Shown here: positions 55,380 to 64,000 of the stretch, piece after piece | How the letters are laid out: each line of letters begins with the position of its first letter | How positions within the stretch are numbered: position 1 is the stretch's first letter | DNA from: Paracoccus yeei ATCC BAA-599 | Lineage (GTDB): Bacteria > Pseudomonadota > Alphaproteobacteria > Rhodobacterales > Rhodobacteraceae | Length of the DNA: 64,000 nt | Direction of reading: 5' to 3' | NCBI RefSeq assembly: GCF_000622145.1 | Contig: NZ_JHWH01000001.1 | Coordinates: forward strand, 21,447 to 85,446 | Notes under the pieces: generated by a model | Told to the model about the DNA's origin: nothing | The model's input: the letters and a program-made list of their open reading frames with translations, nothing else | Database searches by the model: none | Made by a program: the position numbers and the translations under genes

Positions 55380-55479
55380 GCCCCCGGTTCTGGCCCCTTG
55401 GCCCCCGGGGATCAAGGGGATTGATATGGGCCGGTCCTGTTCCTAGAAGGCGGCAGACAGCGCAAGAAGGGGCTTTGCC

Positions 55480-56742
55480 ATGAACATCCTGATCCTTGGC
55501 GGCGGCGGACGCGAACATGCGCTGGCCTGGGCGATCCGGCAGAACCCCAAATGCGACCGGCTGTTCGTGGCTCCGGGCAATGCGGGCATGGAAAGCGTCG
55601 CGCGGCTGGTCGATCTGGACATCCTGTCCGGCCCCGATGTCATCGCCTTCTGCGAGGAGAACGCCATCGACCTGGCGGTGATCGGTCCCGAGGCGCCGCT
55701 TGCGGCGGGCGTCGCGGACGACCTGCGCGCGGCGGGCTTCCTGGTCTTTGGCCCGTCGAAGGCGGCGGCGATGCTGGAGGCGTCGAAAAGTTTCACCAAG
55801 GCGGTCTGCGACGCCTGCGGCGCGCCGACCGCCGCCTGGGCGCGCTTTGACGCGGCGGGGCCGGCGCGGGACTACATCCGCGACAAGGGCGCGCCGATCG
55901 TCGTCAAGGCCGATGGCCTGGCCGCCGGCAAGGGCGTGACCGTCGCCATGACCGAGGCCGAGGCGCTGGCCGCCGTGGACGAGGCCTTCGGCGGTGCCTT
56001 CGGCGCGGCCGGGGCCGAGGTGGTGATCGAGGAATTCATGGAGGGCGAGGAGGCGAGCTTCTTCGTGCTGTGCGACGGAACGGATTGCCTGCCCATCGGC
56101 ACCGCGCAGGACCACAAGCGCGTGGGCGAGGGCGACACCGGCCCGAACACCGGCGGCATGGGCGCCTATTCCCCCGCCCCGGTGCTGACCCAGGCCATCC
56201 AGGACGACGTGATGGCGCGGATCGTGCGCCCCACCGTGGCCGAGATGGCGCGGCGCGGCACGCCGTTCCAGGGGGTGCTTTACGCCGGGCTGATGATCCG
56301 GGACGGGCAGGCGCGGCTGGTCGAATACAACGTGCGCTTCGGCGACCCGGAATGCCAGGTGCTGATGATGCGGCTGGGTGCGCAGGCGCTGGACCTGATC
56401 CTGGCCTGCGCCGAGGGGCGGCTGACCGAGACCGCCGTCACCTGGGCCGAGGATCACGCGCTGACCGTGGTCCTGGCGGCCCGCGGCTATCCCGGCCCCT
56501 ATGAGAAGGGGACCGAGATCGGGGGGCTGGACGCCCTGCCCCGGGATTCCAGCCAGATGGTGTTTCACGCCGGAACCGCCCTGAAGGATGGCGCGCTGGT
56601 CGCGACGGGCGGGCGCGTGCTGGCCGCGACGGGGCGCGGCGCCACCCTGGCCGAGGCGCGTGCCCGCGCCTATGCCCTGGCCGATGCCATCGACTGGCCG
56701 GGCGGGTTCTACCGCCGCGATATCGGCTGGCGGGCGTTGTGA
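55480..56742 (+). CDS. purD: Phosphoribosylamine-glycine ligase
   Basis: PurD (GAR synthetase) is the second enzyme of purine synthesis. The 420-residue ATP-grasp enzyme begins MNILILGGGGREHALAWAI, has the KADGLAAGKGV nucleotide loop, the DHKRVGEGDTGPNTGGMGAYSP signature and the FNVRFGDPE-type metal site (YNVRFGDPECQ). This is full length and stands alone, divergent from xseA. After it a short stretch (GGGTATTTGGAAAACGGTG, near 56759) resembles another dispersed gene-end motif. Confidence 0.97.
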   Translation: MNILILGGGGREHALAWAIRQNPKCDRLFVAPGNAGMESVARLVDLDILSGPDVIAFCEENAIDLAVIGPEAPLAAGVADDLRAAGFLVFGPSKAAAMLEASKSFTKAVCDACGAPTAAWARFDAAGPARDYIRDKGAPIVVKADGLAAGKGVTVAMTEAEALAAVDEAFGGAFGAAGAEVVIEEFMEGEEASFFVLCDGTDCLPIGTAQDHKRVGEGDTGPNTGGMGAYSPAPVLTQAIQDDVMARIVRPTVAEMARRGTPFQGVLYAGLMIRDGQARLVEYNVRFGDPECQVLMMRLGAQALDLILACAEGRLTETAVTWAEDHALTVVLAARGYPGPYEKGTEIGGLDALPRDSSQMVFHAGTALKDGALVATGGRVLAATGRGATLAEARARAYALADAIDWPGGFYRRDIGWRAL

Positions 56743-56835
56743 CGGCGGCGCCGTCGGCATGGGTATTTGGAAAACGGTGAAAGCCGGGGCGCGGCTCTGG
56801 CCCGGCTGAATCGCGCGGGCGGACGATTTTCGGTC

Positions 56836-56872
56836 TTTTCAAACGGCTGGGGCGGCGCCTATAGTTCGCGCC
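56836..56872 (+). promoter_or_regulatory. Promoter for the leu leader, placing the start near the leader ATG
   Basis: TTTTCA (56836-56841) and TATAGT (56860-56865) are spaced 18 bases apart. A start seven bases past the -10 box falls at or next to the leader ATG at 56873, implying a leaderless leader-peptide transcript. No ribosome site precedes that ATG, in agreement. Confidence 0.5.
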
Positions 56873-56974
56873 ATGACTCGGATGCGACTGATCATTGCCA
56901 CGGCCCCCGACGCGCGGAACGGCGCGCGCCTGGCCGTGAACCTCCGCGGTCTTCTCCTTCTTACGCTGCGCTGA
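56873..56974 (+). CDS. Putative leuA leader peptide (33 residues)
   Basis: The frame reads MTRMRLIIATAPDAR and ends …NLRGLLLLTLR-stop. Four Leu codons in a row (CTT CTC CTT CTT), with others at CTC and CTG close by, lie just before the stop. CTT is rare in this GC-rich genome, so ribosomes would pause there when charged tRNA-Leu is short. The position directly upstream of leuA, plus alternative stems overlapping the stop codon, make a transcription-attenuation leader the natural reading. It is too short and unusual in codon use to be a normal gene. Confidence 0.72.
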   Translation: MTRMRLIIATAPDARNGARLAVNLRGLLLLTLR

Positions 56975-57026
56975 GCGGGTCTTCCGGGCCGCCGCTCAGT
57001 CTGGTTCGTGCCCGGTGCTGACCAGA
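56971..57026 (+). promoter_or_regulatory. Alternative RNA stems of the leu attenuator
   Basis: Stem A: CTGAGCGG (56971-56978) with CCGCTCAG (56992-56999), including the leader stop. Stem B: TCTGGT (57000-57005) with ACCAGA (57021-57026), ending just before the leuA ribosome site. Alternative stem: CCGGGC (56984-56989) with GCCCGG (57010-57015), which excludes both A and B. No U-run follows either hairpin, so the output might be translation or Rho-dependent rather than classical termination. Confidence 0.6.
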
Positions 57027-57046
57027 GTGAAGAAGGATTCCCCAAG

Positions 57047-58609
57047 ATGACCGACAAGAACCGCGTCCTGATTTTCGACACCACCCTGCGCGACGGCGAA
57101 CAGTCCCCCGGCGCCACCATGACCCATGAGGAAAAGCTGGAAATCGCCCAGATGCTGGACGAGATGGGCGTGGATGTGATCGAGGCGGGCTTTCCCATCG
57201 CCTCGGAGGGCGATTTCTCCGCCGTGACCGAGATCGCCAAGCGCGCGCAGAACAGCGTGATCTGCGGCCTGGCCCGCGCCCAGTTTCCCGACATCGACCG
57301 CTGCTGGGAGGCGGTGAAGCATGCCCGCCAGCCGCGCATCCACACCTTCATCGGCACCTCGCCGCTGCACCGGGCCATTCCGAACCTGGACATGGACCAG
57401 ATGGCCGAGCGCATCCAGCAGACCGTGACCCATGCCCGCAACCTGTGCGACAACGTGCAATGGTCGCCCATGGATGCGACGCGGACCGAGCATGATTATC
57501 TGTGCCGCGTGGTGGAAATCGCCATCAAGGCCGGCGCGACCACGATCAACATCCCCGACACCGTGGGCTATACCGCGCCGCGCGAAAGCGCCGCGCTGAT
57601 CGCCATGCTGCTGGAGCGGGTGCCGGGCGCGGACGAGATCGTCTTTGCCACCCATTGCCACAACGACCTGGGCATGGCGACGGCCAACAGCCTGGCCGCG
57701 GTCGAGGCGGGCGCCCGCCAGATCGAATGCACCATCAACGGGTTGGGCGAGCGCGCCGGCAATACCGCGCTGGAGGAGGTCGTGATGGCGCTGAAGGTGC
57801 GTCACGACATCATGCCCTATACCACCGGCATCGACACGACAAAGATCATGGGCCTGTCGCGGCGGGTGGCGCAGGCCTCGGGCTTTGTCGTGCAGCCGAA
57901 CAAGGCCATCGTCGGCAAGAACGCCTTTCTGCACGAAAGCGGCATCCACCAGGACGGGGTGCTGAAGAACGTCGAGACCTTCGAGATCATGCGCCCGGCC
58001 GACATCGGCCTGAACGAGGCCAATATCGCCATGGGCAAGCATTCGGGCCGCGCTGCGCTGCGCGCCAAGCTGCGCGACCTGGGCTATGAGGTGGGCGACA
58101 ACCAGCTGAAGGACGTGTTCGTCCGCTTCAAGGCGCTGGCCGACCGCAAGAAGGAGATCTACGACGACGATCTGGTCGCGCTGATGCAGGACAGCGCAGC
58201 GAACACCGAGCACGACTATCTGCAGGTCAAGCACCTGCGCGTGGTCTGCGGCAGCGACGGGCAGTCGGCCGACCTGACCATGAGCGTCGGCGGCGAGGAC
58301 AAGACGGTCCATGCGACCGGCGACGGCCCGGTGGACGCCTGCTTCAATGCCGTCAAGGCGATCTGGCCGCATGATGCGCGGCTGCAGCTGTATCAGGTTC
58401 ATGCCGTGACCGAAGGCACCGACGCCCAGGCCACCGTCAGCGTGCGCATGGAGGAGGAGGGCCGCATCGCCACCGGCCAGGCCGCCGACACCGACACCAT
58501 CCTGGCCAGCGTCAAGGCCTATGTCGGCGCGCTGAACCGGCTGAAGGTGCGGCGCGAGATGGTCGGCGAAGGCGCCGATGCCAAGCAGGTCAGCATGTAT
58601 TCGCACTGA
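57047..58609 (+). CDS. leuA: 2-isopropylmalate synthase
   Basis: LeuA condenses acetyl-CoA with 2-ketoisovalerate, the first step of leucine synthesis. The 520-residue enzyme shows the DRE-TIM signature FDTTLRDGEQSPG, the metal-binding THCHNDLGMATAN, ECTINGLGERAGN, and a C-terminal LeuA dimer/allosteric domain (about 395-515). ATG 57047 has AAGAAGGATTC upstream. It is preceded by a leucine-rich leader and followed by a strong terminator, so it is a one-gene unit; leuBCD are not here. Confidence 0.97.
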   Translation: MTDKNRVLIFDTTLRDGEQSPGATMTHEEKLEIAQMLDEMGVDVIEAGFPIASEGDFSAVTEIAKRAQNSVICGLARAQFPDIDRCWEAVKHARQPRIHTFIGTSPLHRAIPNLDMDQMAERIQQTVTHARNLCDNVQWSPMDATRTEHDYLCRVVEIAIKAGATTINIPDTVGYTAPRESAALIAMLLERVPGADEIVFATHCHNDLGMATANSLAAVEAGARQIECTINGLGERAGNTALEEVVMALKVRHDIMPYTTGIDTTKIMGLSRRVAQASGFVVQPNKAIVGKNAFLHESGIHQDGVLKNVETFEIMRPADIGLNEANIAMGKHSGRAALRAKLRDLGYEVGDNQLKDVFVRFKALADRKKEIYDDDLVALMQDSAANTEHDYLQVKHLRVVCGSDGQSADLTMSVGGEDKTVHATGDGPVDACFNAVKAIWPHDARLQLYQVHAVTEGTDAQATVSVRMEEEGRIATGQAADTDTILASVKAYVGALNRLKVRREMVGEGADAKQVSMYSH

Positions 58610-58626
58610 TCGCGCGATGATTGTGA

Positions 58627-59961
<1,335 letters not shown>

Positions 59962-59974
59962 TCGGGGGCGCGGC

Positions 59975-60898
59975 GTGGCACGCAAGGGCCCCGATTACGC
60001 GGCTCCGGTGCGGCGCATCCTGGTTGCGCTGCTGGTGCTGGTGCTGCTGGGCATCTTCCTGTTCTGGCAGATCGACAGCCCGCGCGCCGAACGGATGCGC
60101 GCGGCGGTGGTCGACCGCTTCGTGCCGGGCTTTGAATGGGTCATGGCGCCGGTGACGCGGCTGGGGCGCATGGCGGCGGGCTTTCAGTCCTATGCCCGGC
60201 TTTACGAGCAGAACCAGGAACTGCGCCGCGAGTTGCAGAAGATGGCCGCCTGGAAAGAGGCGGCCGTCCAGCTGGAACAGGAAAATGCCAAGCTTCTGGC
60301 GCAGAACAACGTGCGCATCGACCCGGCGCTGACCTATATCTCGGGCGTCGTGCTGACCGACAGCGGCAGCGCCTTTCGCCAGTCGGTGCTGCTGAACGTG
60401 GGCGCGCGCGACGGCATCCTGGACGGCTGGGCGACCATGGACGGGCTGGGTCTGGTCGGCCGCATCTCGGGCGTGGGCGAGACGACCAGCCGCGTCATGC
60501 TGCTGACCGATCCCTCCAGCCGGATCCCGGTCACGATCCTGCCCTCGGGGCAGCACGCGCTGCTGTCGGGGGACAACACCGCCCTGCCCGCGCTGGAATT
60601 CATCGAAAGCCCCGAAAACCTGCGCCCGGGCGACCGGGTCATCAGTTCGGGCGACGGCGGCGTGTTCCCGCCCGGCCTGCCGGTGGGCCAGGTAGCGATG
60701 GCGACCGACGGGCGGCTGCGGGTGCGGCTGGCGGCCGACTATGGACGGCTCGAGTTCGTGCGCGTGCTGCGCAGCCACCCGCCCGAGCAGCTGGCCGACA
60801 CGGGCCTGCTGATCCCGCCGCCGACCGCCGATTTCATCGGCCCGCCGATGCCGCCGGTCGTGACCCCCGCCCCCGCCGCGGAACCCGCCGATGATTGA
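59975..60898 (+). CDS. mreC: Rod shape-determining protein MreC
   Basis: The 307-residue membrane protein has a short cytosolic end, one membrane helix (about 14-32), a coiled coil (about 70-105, LYEQNQELRRELQKMAAWKEAAVQLEQEN) and the periplasmic beta-sandwich domain (VVLTDSGSAFRQSVLLNVGARDGI…DGWATMDGLGLVGRI). It links MreB to PBP2. Translation starts at GTG 59975. A Pro/Ala-rich tail (PPMPPVVTPAPAAEP) ends the protein. Its stop overlaps the mreD start. Confidence 0.95.
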   Translation: MARKGPDYAAPVRRILVALLVLVLLGIFLFWQIDSPRAERMRAAVVDRFVPGFEWVMAPVTRLGRMAAGFQSYARLYEQNQELRRELQKMAAWKEAAVQLEQENAKLLAQNNVRIDPALTYISGVVLTDSGSAFRQSVLLNVGARDGILDGWATMDGLGLVGRISGVGETTSRVMLLTDPSSRIPVTILPSGQHALLSGDNTALPALEFIESPENLRPGDRVISSGDGGVFPPGLPVGQVAMATDGRLRVRLAADYGRLEFVRVLRSHPPEQLADTGLLIPPPTADFIGPPMPPVVTPAPAAEPADD

Positions 60899-61415
60899 GG
60901 CGGCGCGCCACCAGCGGCTGGTCGGGACCGCGCTTTACGTCCTGCTGTTCCTGGCCGTCCTGCTGCTGCGCCTGCTGCCGCTGGCCCCCGGGCGCGTCCC
61001 TGTGCCCGGCCCCGACATCGCGCTGTGCCTGACGCTTGTCTGGATCCTGCGCCGCCCCGACCAGGTACCCGTGCTGGTCGTGGCCGCCCTGTTCCTGCTT
61101 GAGGACATCCTGCTGCTGCGTCCGCCGGGGCTGTGGGCGGCCATCGTGGTGCTCGGCTCGGACGCGGCGCGGCGACGCGAGCATCGCTGGCGCGAACTGC
61201 CCTTTGTCATTGAATGGTTGCGCGTCGCCACGCTTCTGGCGATCATGGCGCTGGCGGGCCGCCTTGCCCTGTCGATGTTTTTCCTGCCCCTGCCGCCCCT
61301 GGGCCAGGCGGTCCTGCAGTATATCGCGACAGTGGCGGCCTGGCCGGTCGTGGCGGGCCTTCTGGCCTGGCCTCTGGGCCTGCGCCGCACGCCCTCCGAG
61401 ATCGAGACGAGGTAG
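60891..61415 (+). CDS. mreD: Rod shape-determining protein MreD
   Basis: The 174-residue inner-membrane protein has about five hydrophobic segments and the MreD-like VPGPDIALCLTLVWILRRPDQVPVL region. It belongs to the MreCD complex of the elongasome. The family diverges strongly in sequence; position between mreC and PBP2 carries much of the weight. It overlaps mreC by eight bases and lies three bases before the PBP2 gene. Confidence 0.9.
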   Translation: MIEAARHQRLVGTALYVLLFLAVLLLRLLPLAPGRVPVPGPDIALCLTLVWILRRPDQVPVLVVAALFLLEDILLLRPPGLWAAIVVLGSDAARRREHRWRELPFVIEWLRVATLLAIMALAGRLALSMFFLPLPPLGQAVLQYIATVAAWPVVAGLLAWPLGLRRTPSEIETR

Positions 61416-61418
61416 ACC

Positions 61419-63362
61419 ATGCGCAAGTCGCAAAAGGAAATCGCCGAAAGCGCGCGCTCGATCTCGCGCCGGGTGGTGATGCTGGGCGCGATCCAGGCGG
61501 CGGTGGTCGGCGTGCTGGGGCTGCGGCTGCGCTCGATGCAGCTCGACCGGGCGGACGAATACCGGATGCTGTCGGACGGGAACTCGATCAAGATCCGGCT
61601 GCTGCCGCCCGCGCGCGGGCTGATCCTGGATCGGACGGGGATCGTCATCGCGGGCAACGAACAGAACTATCGCGTCACCCTGACGCGCGAGGACGCGGGC
61701 GACGTGTCGCTAGTGCTGGCCCGGCTGCGCCATATCGTGCCGATGACCGACGCCCAGGCCGCCGCCCTGCTCGAGGAGATCCGCCGCCGCAGCGCCGTGA
61801 CCCCGGTTCTGGTCGCGGACCGGCTGCGCTGGCAGGAGTTCTCCTCGATCGCGATCAACGCCCCCTCGCTGCCCGGCGTCACGCCCGAGGCGGGGCTGTC
61901 GCGCAGCTATCCGCGCGGCGGCGATTTCGCCCATGTGCTGGGCTATGTCGGGCCGGTGTCCGATTATGACCTGTCCCGGATCGAGAACCCCGACCCCGTG
62001 CTGCGCCTGCCCGAGTTCCAGCTGGGCAAGGTCGGCATGGAGGCCAAGCTCGAGGAGCCGCTGCGCGGCAAGGCGGGCGCCCGCCGGGTCGAGGTGAACA
62101 GCGCCGGGCGCGAAATGCGCGAGCTGTCCCGGATCGAGGGGCAGCAGGGCGCGACGGTGCAGACGACGCTGGACGCGCGGCTGCAGAACTTCGCCACCCA
62201 GCGGCTGGGCAGCGAAAGCGCGGCGGCGGTGGTCATCGACGTGACGAACGGCGACATCGTGGCGATTTCGTCGTCGCCGGTCTTTGACCCGAATATGTTC
62301 GTGCGTGGCATCTCGGGGCCGGACTACCGCACGCTGATGAACCACGACCACCGCCCGCTGGCCGACAAGACCGTGCAGGGTGCCTATCCGCCGGGATCCA
62401 CCTTCAAGATGGTGACGCTGCTGGCCGGGCTGGAATCGGGCGTCATCAACGGCGGCTCGCGGTTTTTCTGCCCGGGCTACATCCAGCTTGCCGGCCGCCG
62501 GTTCCACTGCTGGAGCCGGGGCGGGCACGGCACGGTCGATCCGGTGGGCAGCCTGGCCCATTCCTGCGACGTGTTCTATTACGAACTCGCGCAGCGCGTC
62601 GGCATCGACCGCATCGCCGAGATGGCGCGCAGACTGGGGATCGGGGTCAAGCACGACCTGCCCATGTCCGCCATCACCGAAGGCATCGCCCCCGACCGCG
62701 CCTGGAAGAAGGCGCGCTATGGCCAGGAATGGCAGGTGGGCGATTCCGTCAACGCCTCGATCGGACAGGGCTATGTGCTGGCCTCGCCGCTGCAGCTGGC
62801 GGTGATGACGGCGCGGCTCGCCACGGGGCTCGAGGTCAAGCCCAGGCTGGTGCGCGCCATCGACGGCGTCCCCGAGCCCGATCCGCAGTTCGCCGAACTG
62901 GGGCTGAACCCGCTGAACCTGCGCACCGCGCGGGCGGGCATGGACGCGGTGATGAATTCGGACCGGGGCACCGCCCGACGCGCCCGCATCGCCGCCGCCG
63001 AATGGCGCATGGCGGGCAAGACCGGGACCAGCCAGGTCAGGAACATCACCGCCGCCGAGCGCGCGCGCGGGGTCATCTCGAACGACCAGCTGCCCTGGAA
63101 CCGGCGCGACCACGCGCTGTTCGTCTGCTACGCCCCGTTCGAGGCGCCGCGCTATGCCGTCTCGGTCGTGGTGGAACATGGCGGCGGCGGCTCGGCCGTG
63201 GCGGCGCCCATCGCGCGCGACATCCTGCTGTTCGCCCTGGCGGGCGGCCTGCCCCCGATCACCGCCTATCCCGACGACGGCACCCGCGCCAAGGTCCAGG
63301 AGATGTGGTCCAGGATGGACCTGATGCCCCAGGCCGCCCCCACCGCCCGCGCGCGAGCCTGA
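61419..63362 (+). CDS. mrdA: Penicillin-binding protein 2
   Basis: PBP2 is the transpeptidase of cell elongation. The 647 residues have an N-terminal membrane helix (about 20-40), the dimerisation/pedestal domain (GLILDRTGIVIAGNEQNYRV … MEAKLEEPLRGKAG) and the transpeptidase domain with active-site PPGSTFK (SxxK), the HSCDVFYY region (SxN position, here SCD as in other PBP2) and KTGTS. It is full length, starting three bases after mreD. Confidence 0.97.
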   Translation: MRKSQKEIAESARSISRRVVMLGAIQAAVVGVLGLRLRSMQLDRADEYRMLSDGNSIKIRLLPPARGLILDRTGIVIAGNEQNYRVTLTREDAGDVSLVLARLRHIVPMTDAQAAALLEEIRRRSAVTPVLVADRLRWQEFSSIAINAPSLPGVTPEAGLSRSYPRGGDFAHVLGYVGPVSDYDLSRIENPDPVLRLPEFQLGKVGMEAKLEEPLRGKAGARRVEVNSAGREMRELSRIEGQQGATVQTTLDARLQNFATQRLGSESAAAVVIDVTNGDIVAISSSPVFDPNMFVRGISGPDYRTLMNHDHRPLADKTVQGAYPPGSTFKMVTLLAGLESGVINGGSRFFCPGYIQLAGRRFHCWSRGGHGTVDPVGSLAHSCDVFYYELAQRVGIDRIAEMARRLGIGVKHDLPMSAITEGIAPDRAWKKARYGQEWQVGDSVNASIGQGYVLASPLQLAVMTARLATGLEVKPRLVRAIDGVPEPDPQFAELGLNPLNLRTARAGMDAVMNSDRGTARRARIAAAEWRMAGKTGTSQVRNITAAERARGVISNDQLPWNRRDHALFVCYAPFEAPRYAVSVVVEHGGGGSAVAAPIARDILLFALAGGLPPITAYPDDGTRAKVQEMWSRMDLMPQAAPTARARA

Positions 63363-63363
63363 C

Positions 63364-64000
63364 ATGAGCCAGCTGGATTATTCGGTCGAGCGTGTGCCCA
63401 CCGGCTGGCGCAAGATCCTGTATCTGAACTGGCCGCTGGTCTTTCTTGTCACGGCGGTCAGCTGCATCGGATTCCTGATGCTGTATTCGGTGTCGGGCGG
63501 GGATATCGACCGCTGGGCCATGCCGCAGATGGAGCGGTTCGCCGCCGGCATGGTCATCATGATCGCGCTGGCCTTCGTGCCCACCTGGTTCTGGCGCTCG
63601 ATCTCGGTCGGGTTCTATGCGGTCTGCCTGCTGCTGCTGGTTCTGGTCGAGGTGATGGGCCATGTCGGCATGGGCGCGCAGCGCTGGCTGGTGATCGGCC
63701 CGATCCGCATCCAGCCGTCCGAGCTGACCAAGATCGCCTTCGTCATGACGCTGGCCGCCTATTACGACTGGCTGCCGGTCGAAAAGGTCTCGCGTCCCTT
63801 GTGGGTGCTGATCCCGGTCGTGCTGATCCTGGCGCCGACCGCGCTGGTCCTGATGCAGCCGGACCTGGGCACCTCGGTCATGCTGATCGCGGGCGGCGGG
63901 ATCGTCATGTTCGCGGCCGGCGTCAGCCTGTGGTATTTCGCCGCTGTCATCGCCATCGTGGTGGGCCTGGTGACGGCGGTGATGGAAAGCCGCGGCACCG
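63364..64000 (+). CDS. rodA: Peptidoglycan glycosyltransferase RodA (cut by window end)
   Basis: ATG 63364 begins two bases after the PBP2 stop, and the frame stays open to the window end (212 codons seen of about 380). The N-terminal sequence MSQLDYSVERVPTGWRKILYLNWP leads into several membrane segments. The SEDS-family pattern GAQRWLVIGPIRIQPSELTKIAFVMTLAAYY and LMQPDLGTSVML are unmistakable. RodA polymerises glycan strands with PBP2 in the elongasome. It is the fifth gene of the mre cluster. Confidence 0.97.
   Translation, partial: MSQLDYSVERVPTGWRKILYLNWPLVFLVTAVSCIGFLMLYSVSGGDIDRWAMPQMERFAAGMVIMIALAFVPTWFWRSISVGFYAVCLLLLVLVEVMGHVGMGAQRWLVIGPIRIQPSELTKIAFVMTLAAYYDWLPVEKVSRPLWVLIPVVLILAPTALVLMQPDLGTSVMLIAGGGIVMFAAGVSLWYFAAVIAIVVGLVTAVMESRGT

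Overview
The window is high-GC alphaproteobacterial chromosome, almost certainly from Paracoccus or a very close Rhodobacteraceae relative. The strongest pointer is a membrane-anchored cytochrome c552 of the CycM type at 20374-20904. The gene order (lon-HU, rsmI-yraN-gshB, clpP-clpX, a sufBCDS cluster with an IscS-type desulfurase, sitABCD, mreBCD-PBP2-rodA) and the very high GC at third codon positions agree.

Region 1-4605 is a graveyard of mobile DNA ending at a tRNA-Val(CAC) gene. It holds the end of an IS5-family transposase, an IS701-family transposase with many lesions, a structurally complete IS21 element (1261-3563), the 3' part of an ISL3 transposase with one in-frame stop, and a short integrase-like fragment beside the tRNA 3' end. 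The IS21 copy joins half an IS701 gene to half an ISL3 gene, with no matching target duplication, so the region was rearranged after insertion. I read it as the decayed edge of an element that once integrated at tRNA-Val.

Region 4606-40860 is mostly conserved housekeeping sequence. It carries HU and Lon; CsbD, glutathione synthetase, YraN and RsmI, divergent from an LpoA-like lipoprotein; GlnD; MurJ; a rhomboid-fold protein lacking both catalytic residues; TrpS; a homocysteine methyltransferase; a radical SAM protein with a LexA-type box in front; cytochrome c552; prephenate dehydratase behind a perfect TGTGA-N6-TCACA site; a 2',3'-cyclic-nucleotidase-like enzyme; ClpX/ClpP; Pth; tRNA-Arg(CCG); the Fe-S assembly operon translationally coupled to coaBC; a ComM/YifB ATPase with a changed P-loop; an RTX protein and a bile-acid-type symporter.

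Region 40945-45349 stands out. Three tandem forward genes (a small beta-rich protein, an Ig-like plus lectin-like protein, an SGNH/sialate-esterase-like protein) face a tailspike-type parallel beta-helix protein, with one shared terminator between them. It looks like a free-standing surface-glycan or receptor-binding module without any phage head, tail or integrase genes. It is the best candidate here for an undescribed function.

Region 45546-64000 carries an IMPACT-family protein and a Fur-family regulator divergent from sitABCD, with palindromic operators over the sit promoter; a YgiC/YgiB-like pair; KDPG aldolase and an MFS transporter bracketed by inverted 29-bp repeats; XseA; PurD; leuA behind a leader peptide with a four-leucine run and mutually exclusive stems; and the cell-elongation cluster mreB-mreC-mreD-PBP2-rodA, cut by the window end. 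No CRISPR array, rRNA gene or complete prophage is present.
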